Notes under the pieces: model-generated | What the model was told of the DNA's origin: nothing | The model's database searches: none | What the model saw: only the letters and a program-made list of their open reading frames with translations | Assembly (NCBI GenBank): GCA_027422505.1 | Contig: JAPQWV010000661.1 | Location: 186,001-250,000, forward strand | Direction of reading: 5' to 3' | DNA from: Craterostigma plantagineum | Lineage: Eukaryota; Streptophyta; Magnoliopsida; Lamiales; Linderniaceae | DNA length: 64,000 bases | Program-made: the position numbers and the translations under genes | Shown: positions 47,487 through 59,677 of the stretch, piece by piece | Position numbering within the stretch: position 1 is the first letter of the stretch | Layout of the letters: each line of letters begins with the position of its first letter

Positions 47487-47639
47487 GTCATTCCCCTAAT
47501 ACTATGCTTATATGTATAATTATTTTGGATTCTTAATAGATTTTTTTATTATTATAATGAAATATTTCACGCAAGATGTAGCATTAAAGTATAGAAAACA
47601 CATAGCATAGAACATGTGAAAGCACATAGGATCACGTAA

Positions 47640-49946
47640 AGCACAGATTATGGAAGATTCAACATGAGTAATTTTTCGACAAGGAATTGGAACCGTTTTT
47701 CATCCAAAGCCTTGGTGAAAATGTCAGCTAGTTCATATTCCGTGTTAACAAAATACATGTCAATCGTGCCTTTTGCTACGTGATCTTTTATAAAATGATA
47801 TCTAATATCTATATGTTTTGTACGTGAGTGGTGAACGGGATTACACGTAATCGCAGTGGCACTTTGGCTATCGCTCTAAATTGGTATATTATTTAAATTA
47901 CCCATAGTCGCGAAGTTGAGTCCTCATCCATAGCATTTGTGAGTAACAGCTGGCAGCCGCGACGTATATAGCCTCAGCTGTCGATGTTGAGACGCAGTCT
48001 GCTTCTTGGATGACCAGCAGACTAGCTTTTAGCCTAGAAATTGAGTGCCACCGGATGTGTTTTTCCTGTCCATACGGCAACCTGCGTAATCAGCGTCAGT
48101 GTAACCAACAAATTTGAAATTCGTCCCATTAGGATACCATAAACCTAAGGTTGAGGTGCCCTTGAGGTAGCGCATAATCCATTTAACCGCGAGCATGTGA
48201 GATTCTTTAGGGTCGGCTTGGAAATGGGCACATAGGCAAGTGGCAAATATAATATCTAGCCGGCTTGAGGTGAGATAGAGAAAAGAGTCGATTATGCTGC
48301 GATAAAGTGTGATGTCGACCGCTTTTCCAGTGGGATCGGCATCCAACATGCAGCTTGTTGACATAGGAATGCTGAGACGCTTGCTCGGATTTTGATGGAA
48401 CTTCTTCAGAATATCCTTGATGTATTTAGTCTGACTTATAAAGATGCTATCTTCGAGCTGTCTGACTTGGAGTCCCAAGAAGACTTGCATCTCTCCCATG
48501 TAGCTCATTTCAAATTTGCTCTTCATCAAATCTCCAAACCTCTTGCATAGCCGTGGATTTGTTGATCCGAAGATGATGTCGTCTACATAAACTTGGACGA
48601 TCATCAAGTCTTTGTCTTGCCATTTTATGAAGAGGGTCGTATCTATCGTCCCTCGGATGAACCCATATTTCACGAGGAAATCACTCAGGACATCACACCA
48701 AGAAAGTGGGGCTTGTTTCAGTCCGTAGAGAGCTTTGTCCAATCAATAGACGTGATCGGGGTGTTCTTGATCAACAAAGCCTTCTGGCTGAGCGACATAG
48801 ACTTCCTTATTTAACACGCCGTTGAGGAAGGTTTCTTAACATCCATTTGATAGCCTTTGAAGTCTTTGTAAGCCGCATAAGCCAAGAAAAGGCAGATGGC
48901 TTCGATTCCGGCAACAAGTGCATAGGTCTCATCGTAGTCAATGCCTTCCTTTGATTGTATCCCTTCGCAACCAGCCTTGCTTTGTTTTGGATCACTTCCC
49001 CATCTTCATTATTTTTGTTCTTAAACACCCATTTCGTCCCAATAATGGCTTTCCCATGCGGACGGGGTACTAAAGTCCACACTTGATGACGCTTGAATTG
49101 GTTGATCTCATCTTGCATAGCTATTACCCAATCCGGATCTTTTGGTGCGTCTGCTCCCTTGGTTGGCTCATTTTGGCTTAAGAAGCAGCTGAATAGACTG
49201 TGTGTGATGTCTTGTCCTTAAGATCACCAATAATCTGATCAACCGGATGTGCCCGAGTCCACTTTTGCTCATGTGGCAGGGCTGAAGTAGACATCAGCCA
49301 TTTGTGGATCGAGATTTCAAAAATTTTCAGGTTGTTCATTAGGTTGGGGTAAGTCTGATTCTTCACTTGGATTGAGCGATTCTGATGAGACTTCCTCATC
49401 GACTATGGTAGGTTCTTCAGTGATCTGTGGTATTTTTGAGTCGGGTAAGGTGAGGACATTTGAAGAGCTTGGTACATCGGCCTCGTTGAGTGGGTGATCC
49501 ACTAAAGGTGTATCGGTAATAGTGCCTGGCCGATATACAGGCTCAAAGAGAGAGTCCAAGTTCTACAACGCAAGTCTCAGAGCTTCTCCTGACGTTGAAT
49601 CCCGAATTGTTGCCATCTTTTGTTGATTTTGTGCCAACACACCAGTGAATACGGGTTCTGAGCTATTGAATTCAGAAGCCAATTGGTTAGGTACGGGTCC
49701 TGAACTGAGGTGTGCATGAGCCATTTCTGCCACTTCGTGGAAAGTGACATTGTAGCTTTCTTTGATTGAACGGTTGGACTTGATGTATACTCGGCACGCA
49801 TTTGAAGTTGATGAATACCCGACGAATGTGGCTTCGAATGCTTTAGGGTCAAACTTAGCCCGTTGCGAGAATTTTTCTGACCGAAAAATATTCAATCCCG
49901 TCGAAATTTTAATGCTCGAGAATTTTTCTAAACACGTTCTTGACAA
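47640..49946 (-). pseudogene. copia D pol: integrase end, RT, RNase H
   Basis: Begins abruptly in the integrase C-terminus (block F-V-G-Y-S-S at about 49830) without gag, protease or integrase core. The acidic linker spans 49800-49200. RT has the G-T-K-W-V-F block near 49035, A-L-Y-G-L-K-Q-A-P at 48735 and Y-V-D-D at about 48590 within a 237-codon open frame. RNase H has D-R-K-N-T-S-G-G near 48065 and S-T-A-E near 47985. The pol terminus is near 47660. Breaks: stops near 49560 and 49315, frameshifts near 49250 and 48950, a frameshift near 48840, and a stop near 48029. Closely related to the pol of copia 1. Confidence 0.87.
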
Positions 49947-50480
49947 CAGCGACTTCAGTAACTAATCAGTATTCTGATTGAGCAAAATTTCTCGCACACT
50001 GATTTTCGATCGAGAAATTAATTTCAATCGAAGACTCAGCGAGAAAAATGAAATTCACAGTTTAAAATACATAATACGATTTTAAGACAGATTCAAGCAA
50101 ATACTTGGAAATTATCGATGTGAAACTGCAGGTATGTCTCGAGTAAGCTACTGAGTACTCACAAACAAAGAGTAAACATGTTTTAAAGCAATGATGTGTC
50201 AATTCGATAAAAATCAGAACATGTTCATACTATTTTCGCACGGAATAGTGAAATCACAGAATCGAAAATTCAGCTTAAATCATATTCTGATTGCTGCCGT
50301 TCTAATCCTGATTGATTTATACTTCTTCGACTAGCACAGAAACATCAAATGCAGATCAAATTAAGCACAGAATTAAGCAAATCAGATCGAAAATCGCAAA
50401 CTGTTCTCCGATGGAACAGTACAGATTTCGAATTTGATCCAATTCTAACAATTCAGCTTCAAAACAGATACGAATCTGTT
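49947..50480 (-). other. Leader of copia D, joined directly to mid-integrase
   Basis: Non-coding, with tcgatcgagaaa words. On the minus strand it runs from the PBS straight into the integrase C-terminus at 49946, so a large internal deletion has removed gag, protease and most of integrase. Confidence 0.65.
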
Positions 50481-50492
50481 TCTGATACCAAT
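50481..50492 (-). promoter_or_regulatory. Primer-binding site, copia D
   Basis: The minus strand reads ATTGGTATCAGA next to the LTR end. Confidence 0.88.
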
Positions 50493-50843
50493 TGTTAGTG
50501 TCATGAATTATCAACTCTAAGATCATAGACTTGAATCCTAAGGTAATCGATTATAATTATACGAATTGAAGAATGATCGAAAAATTTCGTTTGAATGCGC
50601 GAGAGAGAAACTTTGTAGTGAGAGAATGATTTATGATTTTCTCTCTCTAGGATTGGATTTTGCAAGTCTTTCGGATCAATTTTCTAAAATTCTCTCTATT
50701 AATCACAATGTTTGTACATCTATTTTTACAAACATACTTAGTATAAATATCAAACTAAGTCCTAAACTATGGACTATTACAATAAAGCCCAATCTACGAG
50801 GACAGCTAATTAAATCAACGCACAATTAAACTGATATCCTACA
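50493..50843 (-). repeat. 5' LTR of copia D (351 bp)
   Basis: On the minus strand begins TGTAGGATATC and ends ACACTAACA. Same family as the LTRs at 9044 and 39908 but with many substitutions. The inner edge carries the PBS. Confidence 0.9.
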
Positions 50844-52722
50844 GCTAACATGAAACGTGAGCAGAAAAACATAAAAAGAATTAGAAGAGAAACTAGCTAT
50901 AAGTGAGCGTAACTATCAATTGATTATTTGATGAGAAGTTTCATGTAGAAATTCTCTTGCCAAAAGCAAAAGAGAATTAGCTACTTCTAGAAACGACTAT
51001 ACGCACTCTTCTGAGGAACGAAAGAGACTTTATTCTAGGATCAAGCTCCTAAACGATAGACTGAGTTCTAGGGGACAAACCGCTCAAACCATTAATCTAA
51101 ATTAGCCTTTTAGAAACTGACATTTATAACGCCAAGGAAGGTTTAGGATTTTCTAACCCATGCAACTTAAAGAAAGTTAACTGGATACAGCTTTATGATA
51201 TAAGATACATGAGTTTTGGGTCTAACTTTTTTAACGACTTTTACTAGCGCATCTGAGACGAATACGCTAGAAGAAGAAAGTGTAAGGCTAAAACTAGGCT
51301 GAGATCCCCTTTGACTAGACAAAATTGAATAACAGTTACAAAACTCGGGAGATACCCCAGGAGTGTGACTGCGATCCATTTATTCTTTACAACATTCGAG
51401 TCGGTCCGAGGAAGCAACTAATTATTATTCTGAAAACACTTCTTCCTTTACCTTCCTCCTATGATTAAGAAATTGAGGAATTTCGCGCTCGATTCGAGAT
51501 CAAAAAGAGAATTTTGAAGCGGAAAAGAAAGCATTCTTAAAGGAGATAGAGCATCTCAAAGCTTCCCAATTTCTCATACTATTTCTCACGCATCTTCAAA
51601 TCCCATTAATGAACCAATCATTCTAAGAGAGTGAAGAAAGAAATCGTCTTCTCGAGTAATTCCAAAGATATATCTCTAAAAATATTATTCTTCCTAACCT
51701 CGGTCTCTATTACATCTACAGGGAGCGTAGTAACAGCGCAAAAGGCATCGAAGGCGTGGGAGTCCAAAATAAATAATGAAGGAGCCCTTAGATTTCGTGG
51801 TTTCAAAATCAAGCCCTCCTTCTGTAAAAATAAATGACACTCGTATAATTAAAAGTTGTTTCCTCCTTAAAGATCATTCCTTCAACTTGTTCGATATAAC
51901 CTATTACCTATAGAAGCACTAATTTTGAAAGAGGCTCATAAAAAAATAACAAATAATATTCTAAAACATGTGCTGAAAATAAAAGGCCTAGGAATCAAGA
52001 TCCAAGCATTAAGCAAGCTTATGGCGCTATTCATTCTTGTGCTCATCTAAGGTATTCCGTAGAGATTCAATCCCCTACGCACCTTAGGCGACTAGCTAAA
52101 GAAAAGATCTCATCAAGCCATCTTCAGCATTTGTGCGCACTGAAATTCAAATCCCTAGTAAGGTTCAGCCAAACTGGGTTCCTAAAACCCCGCCTAGGAA
52201 GACAAAAGCCAAAAAGGGAAAGTCTTCCAAAGAGGTCAAACCCAAACCGATTCCTCCAAGTTGGCTTGGATTCCTAAAACTTCAACTAACAAACCTTTAG
52301 GAACTAATCTTTACCGTTAAATATGCTAATCTGAGAGGACCTCTAGGTGGGTATCTGAAGCTCTACTTGTTTTTGCAAATTGGTCATGTGTAGTACTTCG
52401 ACTGGTTGCCCCACACACATAACGGGAAATCAAGAACTGCTGACCAACTACCAAAAACAGTGTTCTGGAAAAGTCTGATTTGGAAATAATGACTCTGCTC
52501 CAATCCTAGGCTTCGGATATCATTTTGGAAAATCTCTGACGATCAAAGATGTCTCTTACGTCGAAGGCATCCGTCACAACTTGTTCAAAATAGGTCGGTT
52601 CTACGACAAAGGGTTCGAGGTGGTCTTCCTCGCTGATCGGTGCAGAATTTTGGACCGCAGGATCCAGAACTTCTTCAAGGTTCTAGAAAATCAAATCTCA
52701 TTATGATCAACCTGACGTCCGT
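50844..52722 (+). pseudogene. copia G: gag tail, linker, protease (left half)
   Basis: Starts mid-gag with gctaacatgaaa, which aligns with element B at 18838. The decayed coiled-coil Gag tail runs to about 51560. The lysine-rich W-V-P linker homologous to copia 1 is at about 52120-52330. The protease start is near 52390, with the catalytic D-S-G decayed (T-G-C-P-T-H-I remains). The V-S-Y-V-E-G-I-R-H-N-L block is at about 52550. Many stops. Interrupted at 52722 by gypsy 2 and resumes at 62285. Confidence 0.82.
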
Positions 52723-55033
52723 TGTAGCGACCCTCGTTTTCTAAGTACGATTAGTGGTGGATTTTCGCAACGTAAATCGCGGAAGACCCGTCTAATAAAA
52801 ACTAAAAGATAATATAATACAACAAAATATTATTTTACATAGTAGTATCTATACAATGGGCGATACCTCAAAATGTCAAAAGAACAAAAACCCTATTGTC
52901 GCTCCACAGGTCTTTATCCATTACCGCCCTACCCTCAAAAGTCCGTAGAGCACCGCCACCAGCCGCCTCAGTCTTGACGCGCGTCGGCATCAGACTCAGT
53001 ACCTACAACACGCAAACACTGAGCGATTTGCCCAGTAGGTGAATAAAATGCATGTATGCACGTGAACGCTCATTCCCGATCCAATATCTCGCATGCATTG
53101 TTCACTCTTTCTTTTCCAGTTTCCTATCTCAAATCACACAACACAGGGCCCTAGGTCAGACTCGACACCTCGCGCGCCCATAATAATAACATACGGAAGC
53201 TTACACTAGCAACGTTTAAGTACAGTGTAAATACCTCTCACCCCTGTGATAGGATATGCATATGCTATGCATACAAATGTGTTAATACATGAAACGTGCG
53301 TAAAACACATAAATCACATAAATCATCGAAGCACATAAAGGCACGTAATTCAAATAAGTGTTTTACGCATTAATTCACCTACATGTCCTCCTGATAAAAT
53401 CAGTCAAAACTCCTGGTGAATTTCCTACCATTCGAATCTCTAACACGAAGTATTATTGTATCAGTATATTAACTAAGTCACCTAATTTTGAAATTTCCAA
53501 ACTCTAAGTCTCGAAACCCTGAAATTATCAAAACCCTAAAATCACAAAAATACTAAAATAATGAAAACCCTAATTTGTTGAGAACTACTCAGTGCCGAAA
53601 ATTTTGTTGGAGAGGTTAAATGTCGAGAACTTTAAGTAACACTCAAAAGTTTATAAACTAAGATACTATGCCGAAATGTTTATAAAATGTCGAGATCTCA
53701 TTGTCTCATATATGTCGAAATCTTCTTGGATCAAAGGTGTGCCGAAACTTTTATTTGTGAAGAATCAAATTGTTCATAAATGTGGAAACCTTTATGCATT
53801 GGAATCACCTAAAATTTATAATAATAAACTAATCACTGGGAGTCATGAAAACTTGTGAAGGAATGATTACATATCGAGTTTGTTAGGGAGATTAAATGTC
53901 GAAGTGTTTCCTTGAGAGTGTCGAGATCTTTATATGCCGAATCTTTCATTGACAATGTCGAGATCTCGATATATTGTGAAAGATAGATCTCGAGATTATT
54001 GTTACGACATCTTGTAGTTCTCGAGATTACCCTTACGAGATTTTTTTAATACTTCTCGAGATCATATGTTGCAAAACTCATCATAATTCTTTCGAAGACC
54101 TTCCTCATTACCAAACTCTATTTCGACATTCAAGCTAAACCCAGAATACCGTACACCTCGAAAGTTAAACTCAAGAACATCATACCTTTCGAAAATCACT
54201 AAGACTTGTATTAACCTACAACCCTAAAATTATTAAAATTCTAAATACTATGATGGTCTTCAAAATCTATTTAAAATCCGGAATATGGTAACGGTCTAAA
54301 ATCTCAGATTTTCACGAGCACATATGGGTTTCGAATTTCACTAAATTCTATATCTTGTGTAATTCTTATAAACACTAATGCTAAACTCGTCATTCCAGAA
54401 ATTATTAAGCATACTGACCTTGGAGCACTTCCTAGTTTATCATATATCTATAACCTCATGTATAATCGCCAAAAGAGGTTGAGTATATTAAACACACATA
54501 TCAAAGAGTCTACATACCTTGTTTTGAAATTCAGCTTCCTGAATTATTAAGCTTCTTATATTGCAAACTTGTCTTATTCTGCTTAGGATATCTTCTATTA
54601 TCAGTTCGGTATGACAAATGAGGGTTTTCTCATCTTTCCTCCTTTGTTATAGTATATGATTAGATAAACATTAGATTATCGAAAAATGGAAATGATAGGG
54701 ACAAGTTGGTGTGTGACGAATTTTACCCTCACCTCAAGCAAGATTATTTATCTTGATTTTATTAATCTTTGGATTATCTCTTTTACCTCAACCTAAAAAT
54801 CGTATCATATGAAATACTTCCATACTTTGGACTTCAATTCAAAATATAACCCAACTAAATATAGTCCAAGTTAAGTTATTTTAACATTATAATTTCTAAT
54901 TAATTTCTTGATAAATTTCGAAGTTAATTCATAACCATAGAGATTTATGCGTTAGTTCCACAGTTGAAATTCCTCCGCAAAATTATATTTTTAATTACAC
55001 CGAAAGTCCGTATTTAAATTCACGGGTATTGCA
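52723..55033 (-). repeat. 3' LTR of gypsy 2 (2311 bp)
   Basis: tgtagcgaccctcg ... gggtattgca. It is 296 bp shorter than its partner, mainly from one deletion at about 53217 that removes the 66-bp duplicated segment. In a stretch of about 280 bp that I compared (53581 onward against 60831 onward) there are about four substitutions. Confidence 0.94.
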
Positions 55034-55050
55034 TCCTCCCCCTTAAAAGA
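55034..55050 (-). promoter_or_regulatory. Polypurine tract, gypsy 2
   Basis: The minus strand reads TCTTTTAAGGGGGAGGA up to the LTR edge. Confidence 0.88.
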
Positions 55051-55065
55051 ATTTCGTCCCCGAAA

Positions 55066-56560
55066 TTACGCCAAATGGAATAACTTGGGATAACGAACTT
55101 TCATATCGTCCTCACGCTCCCACGTGGCTTCCTCAATTGAGTGATTTTGCCACAAAACCTTATCTAACGGAATAGTCTTATTCCGGAGTTGTTTCAACTC
55201 ATACATCAAAATCTCTACACGCTTCTCTTTGTAACTCAAGTCGGGCTTGAGTTGTTGATAAAGAAGCTCCTTCTGGATCACGTGATTTGGGTCTGCAACG
55301 TATTTCCGTAGTGTCGATACGTGAAATACGTCGTGAACTTACGACAGTGAAGCCGGCAACTCTAATTGGTAGGCTACTTCGCCGACTCGTCTGATAATTC
55401 TAAACGGGCCTATGTATCTGAGAATCAGCTTGCCCTTTCTCCCGAAATGCTTTACTCCTTTCATCGGGGAAATTTTCAGGAACACTTGATCGCCTTCTAT
55501 AAACTCCAAAGGTCGTCGTCGATGATCTGCATAACTTTTCTGGCGACTCTGAGCAGTTCGCGTTCTTTCTCGGATCTTTTTCACGGCCTCTGTCATTTCG
55601 CGAATCATATCTGGTCCCAATAGTGCCCGTTCACTGATTCGTCCCAATGGACTGGGGATCGGCACTTACGCCCGTATAACGCCTCGTACGGTGCCATTCT
55701 GATTGTAGTGTGGAAACTATTGTTATAAGAGAACTCTATCAGTGGCAGGTACTTACTCCAGTTTCCCTTGAAATCGAGCACGCACGCCCGTAGCATATCC
55801 TCGAGAGTCCGAATCGTTCGCTCAGACTGCCTGTCGATTTGGGGATGGTAAGCAGTACTGAACGAGAGCTTCGTTCCCATTGCTTTCTGCAAGCTTTGCC
55901 AAAAATTCGACAAAAATCTCGAATCTCGATCCGAGATGATAGAGGTTGGAATTCCATGGAGTCGAATAATTTCATGGATATATAATTTAGCGTAGCGTTC
56001 CATGGAAAACGTAGAACTGATTGGAAGAAAGTGTGCTGATTTAGTTAGGCGATCGACAATCACCTAGATAGCATCATGGCTTTCGTCGTCTTGGGTAAAC
56101 CAATGACGAAATCCATCGTGATATGATCCCACTTCCATTCTGGAATGGGTAGAGGCTGTAGGGTTCCACCGGGTCGCTGGTGTTCCGTTTTAATCTATTG
56201 GCAAGTCATACATCGGTTCACGAATGCAGCGACGTCTTTCTTCATTCCTGGCCACCAGTACATTATTCGCAAATCTTGATACATCTTCGTGGCTCCTGGG
56301 TGCACCGAGTATGTGGTCGCATGTTCTTCCTTCATTATTGTTTGTCGCAGCTCCTCGTTGTCAGGTGCATAAAGACGATTCTGGTATAATAAAGAAAGCT
56401 CCATCCTCTCGTATTTTAAAATCCTCGGGTAGTGCCTCCTTCATTTTTAGGTAGAGTTCGTCTTTTTCTTGTGTCTTCCTGATCCGATCTAGCAATGTGG
56501 GTTGAAGAGTTAACGCTGCTAGTCTTGCCTCAACTTCGCCAAATTAACTACCTCTATCCC
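55066..56560 (-). pseudogene. gypsy 2 integrase with chromodomain-like tail
   Basis: HHCC zinc module at about 56330-56195 (H-P-G-A-T-K, C-M-T-C). The catalytic core spans 56063-55605, with D in the V-D-R-L-T-K-S-A-H block, D in S-D-R-D-S-R-F and E in the D-R-Q-S-E-R-T-I segment. The G-P-F-R-I-I-R block is near 55390. The final part (55281-55069) carries the R-N-K-T-I-P and E-E-A-T-W-E blocks of the Tekay chromodomain. Breaks: a TAG near 56195, frameshifts near 56080, 55610 and 55340. It would insert the DNA copy, the chromodomain guiding it to heterochromatin. Confidence 0.88.
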
Positions 56561-57330
56561 GAGCTGATGTAACTCTATATTCACTGCTTTTCGGCTTAGT
56601 GCATCTGCGACTACATTTGCTTTGCCCGGGTGATAGCTGATGATACAATCGTAGTCTTTGACGAGCTCCAGCCATCTTCGTTGTCACATATTCAATTCCT
56701 TCTAAGTGAAGAAATACTTCAAGCTATTTGGTCTGTGAAGATCTCACACTTCTCTCCGTAGAGATAATGTCTTCAACTCTTCAAAGCGAAAACCACTACT
56801 GCTAGTTCGAGGTCATGGGTCGGGTAGTTCTTCTCGTATTCCTTTAATTGCCGTGAAGCATAGGCAATCACCTTTCCGTTCTGCATCAGCACGCAACCCA
56901 AGCCATTCTTTGAAGTATCGCTATATAATGCAAATCTCCGGTTCCCGATGGTATTGTCAATATCGGGGCAGAGGTAAGACGTTCTTCAATTCCTGGAAGC
57001 ATGCCATTTGAATGGAATGTTCTTCCTCGCAGATTGGTTAATGTAGATGTAATACTGGAGAAGTCGCTATAAACTTACGATAGTATCCCGCAAGTCCAAG
57101 AAAACTCCGGACCTCAGTAGGAGTAGTAGGTTGTGGCCAATTATTCACAGCTTCGATCTTACTCGGGTCCATAGAGATTCCATCCCAGAAATCACGTGTC
57201 CCAAGAAAGCTACTTGCTCAAGCCAGAATTCACATTTCTTGAATTTGGCATAGAGCTGTTTCTCTCGCAGGATTCCTAAGACGGTTCGCAGATGGCTTTC
57301 GTGTTCGTCTCTTTCTTAGAATAAATCAAA
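56561..57330 (-). pseudogene. gypsy 2 RNase H and RT thumb region
   Basis: Aligns base by base with element 1 positions 1-790 but contains several small deletions (around 56550, 56745, 56935-57020 and 57060) that destroy the frame. No long open stretch. Confidence 0.85.
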
Positions 57331-58396
57331 ATATCGTCGATAAAGACGATAATGAACCGATCGAGGTAGTCTTTAAAGACTCGATTCAGCAAGTCCATAA
57401 AAGCAGTTGGGGCATTCATTAGTCCAAAAGGCATGACCAAAAACTCGTAATGGCCGTACCTCGTACTGAATGCGGTTTTAGGAACATCTACCTCCCTGGT
57501 CTTCAACTGATGGTATCCCGAACGGAGGTCAATTTTCGAGAATACCGTCGCTCCTTGTAACTGATCAAATAGATCATCGATCCTTGGCAGGGGATATTTA
57601 TTCTTGATCATGATCTTATTCAATTCTCGGTAGTCGATGAACAGTCGCATCGACCATCCTTCTTTCGCACGAAGAGAACGGGTTCGCCCCACGGTGAAAA
57701 ACTCGGCTGGATAAACCCCTTAGATAACATGTCCGCTAATTGTTCCTTTAATTCCTTTAACTCATTCGGTGCTAAACGGTAAGGGACTTTAGAGATTGGG
57801 GCTGACCCCGGAATCAGATCTATCGTGAACTGTATTTCTCGATCAGGGGGTAACCCCGGGAGATCATCGGGAAACACATCAGCGTATTCTTTGACTATAG
57901 GTACGTCTCTTAGTTCCGGCTGAGGTAAGTCCTTCGCCCTCACCGCATATACGAGATAAGACTCACAACCTGACCTCAAAAGTCGTTGAGCCTTCAGAGC
58001 TGATATTCTTGGAATGTGATTCGTACTTGCTTTACCCGAAAAAGTGAATGTTTCTTCCTCAGACATTTGGAATATAACGACCTTCTTGTTGCAATCTATG
58101 ATGGCTCCATATCTTGAAAGCCAATCCATCCCGAAGATGACATCGTAGTCGTTCATCGGGATTACAATCAGGTCGGCACTCAAGTTACTACCCTCAATAA
58201 CTACGACGCATCCTTTCAGTACTTGGTTGGTATGCGTCGGATCCCCATGTGGTAGAGTAACTACATAATTGCATTCAGACGAGGTAGGGGATATTCCTAC
58301 CTTCTTCACATATTTAGCCGACACAAACGAATGTGTGGCTCCAGAGTCAATCAACATAGATGTGGGCACGTTATAGATAGTTAACGTACCCATCAC
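57276..58396 (-). pseudogene. gypsy 2 protease and RT
   Basis: Protease and RT N-part open at 58396-57620 (258 codons) with the intact catalytic D-S-G-A-T-H at about 58348-58331 and the F-G-M-D-W-L block near 58135. A one-base loss near 57655 shifts the frame. The RT core is open again at 57692-57276 with F-I-D-D at about 57340, and a second frameshift lies near 57315. Confidence 0.9.
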
Positions 58397-59519
58397 AACA
58401 GAAGGGTTTGCCTCGCCTCCTCATTGGTAAGTGTGAAAACTCATGCAGGAACCGGTGGTGGTCGAACTGGTGTTTGGGTCGGGTTCATGGGCATGTTCGT
58501 GTTACAATTCCTGGCATAGTGCCCCATTCTTCCGCATCTGAAACATTGTGGATTTGGGTTGGGTCTGGGTTGATAACAGGCGCCGAAATGGTAACGGCCA
58601 CACTGTCTGCACTTGGGTGCTGATTTGGAGGTCTGTTTTGAATATTTACGGGTCCCTGGTTCAGCGTTGGGCGCCAATTCTGTTGACCTGGCGATTTCCT
58701 TGGCCTTTGTCAAAAATTTGCGTTTAGGTCATTTCCGTGTCCTTGCTGACTCTCCATTCTCTTCTTCGCCTCTTGAGCTTCAGAAATCTGAGCCTCGTCT
58801 GCTCAACTATCATGGCCCTTTCTGCTACTTGGGTGAATTCCATCTGTCGGGCCCCCGAGATACTTAAGTCGCGATAAAGTTCGGGTTTGAGGCCAGTAAT
58901 GAACCTTGTCACCTTCAATAGGTCTGTCGCCACCATGTGAGGAGCAAAACAGGACAACTCCTCGAATCTGCGAATCTATTGTGCCACAGGCATTCCTCCT
59001 TGCCTGAGATTCATAAATTTTAGCATCCGTCGTTCTTGTTCATGAGCAGTAAAATATTTGTCGTGGAACAATTCTCTAAATTGTTCCCACGACATGAGTG
59101 TTGGGTCTTCCAGGACTTTCACAGTGTCCCACCAGAACCGAGCACTTCCTCTGAGCATGGAAATGGCGCAAAGGACCTTCTCATTTTCGGGTACACGGCT
59201 GTAGATAAACGTATCTTCAATCGTTCGAAACCAATCTTCAGCCATCGCGGGATGAGTGGCGTCAGCGAACGTTGGGGGATCCATTTTTCGAAAATGCTCC
59301 CCTATAATTTCTACACGAACGGGCTGAGGGGAGGGACGATGTTCAGGCGAGCTATGATGATGAAGTAACTCGTTGATCTGACTGACGGTTGATGTGGTCA
59401 GACCGACGCTGAAGTAATTCAGTCAGTCGTAGGACAGTGGAGTCCCTTTCAGGGGGAGGGGAATCTGGTTCAGCCCTACGGCAGGACTCACCCACATGCT
59501 CACTACGTGTCCTTGGCAT
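58397..59519 (-). pseudogene. gypsy 2 gag
   Basis: Starts at ATG 59519 in the same place relative to the PBS as in element 1. The Gag core is open at 59284-58976, ended by a TAG where a Tyr codon is expected. Two knuckles (C-R-Q-C-G-R-Y-H and C-F-R-C-G-R-M-G-H-Y-A-R-N-C) lie at 58620-58495. Frameshifts near 59385 and 58790, loss of bases near 58700, and a TGA near 58441. Confidence 0.9.
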
Positions 59520-59663
59520 TTTTCAACTATTGTCTACAATAACATAAAGCACATATCAAATAATCACGTATTCACAAAGTCAAATATTTAACTTACAGGC
59601 CAGGCTGGTTCTCCAGGCTTCTGAGTGGCAGTACATGGATAGTCTTCAGAATCTAGAGCCTAC

Positions 59664-59675
59664 GCTCTGATACCA
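59664..59675 (-). promoter_or_regulatory. Primer-binding site, gypsy 2
   Basis: The minus strand reads TGGTATCAGAGC, two bases from the LTR. Confidence 0.93.
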
Positions 59676-59677
59676 CC

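Larger units (their letters stand above)
39908..50843 (-). mobile_element. Composite Sirevirus-like copia D
   Basis: Read on the minus strand the order is LTR (50843-50493), PBS, leader, truncated pol (49946-47640), AT-rich spacer, additional ORF (43800-40246), PPT, LTR (40250-39908): the layout of a Sirevirus-like element with an extra ORF. However, the two LTRs differ at many positions and the outside bases (GAGTT at 39903-39907, GCTAA at 50844-50848) do not match. It may therefore be two related elements joined by recombination. Confidence 0.65.

Noticed and set aside
53676..53858. 60-codon frame found twice (also 60923-61105)
   Set aside because: The duplication is simply the two LTRs of gypsy 2; no domain.
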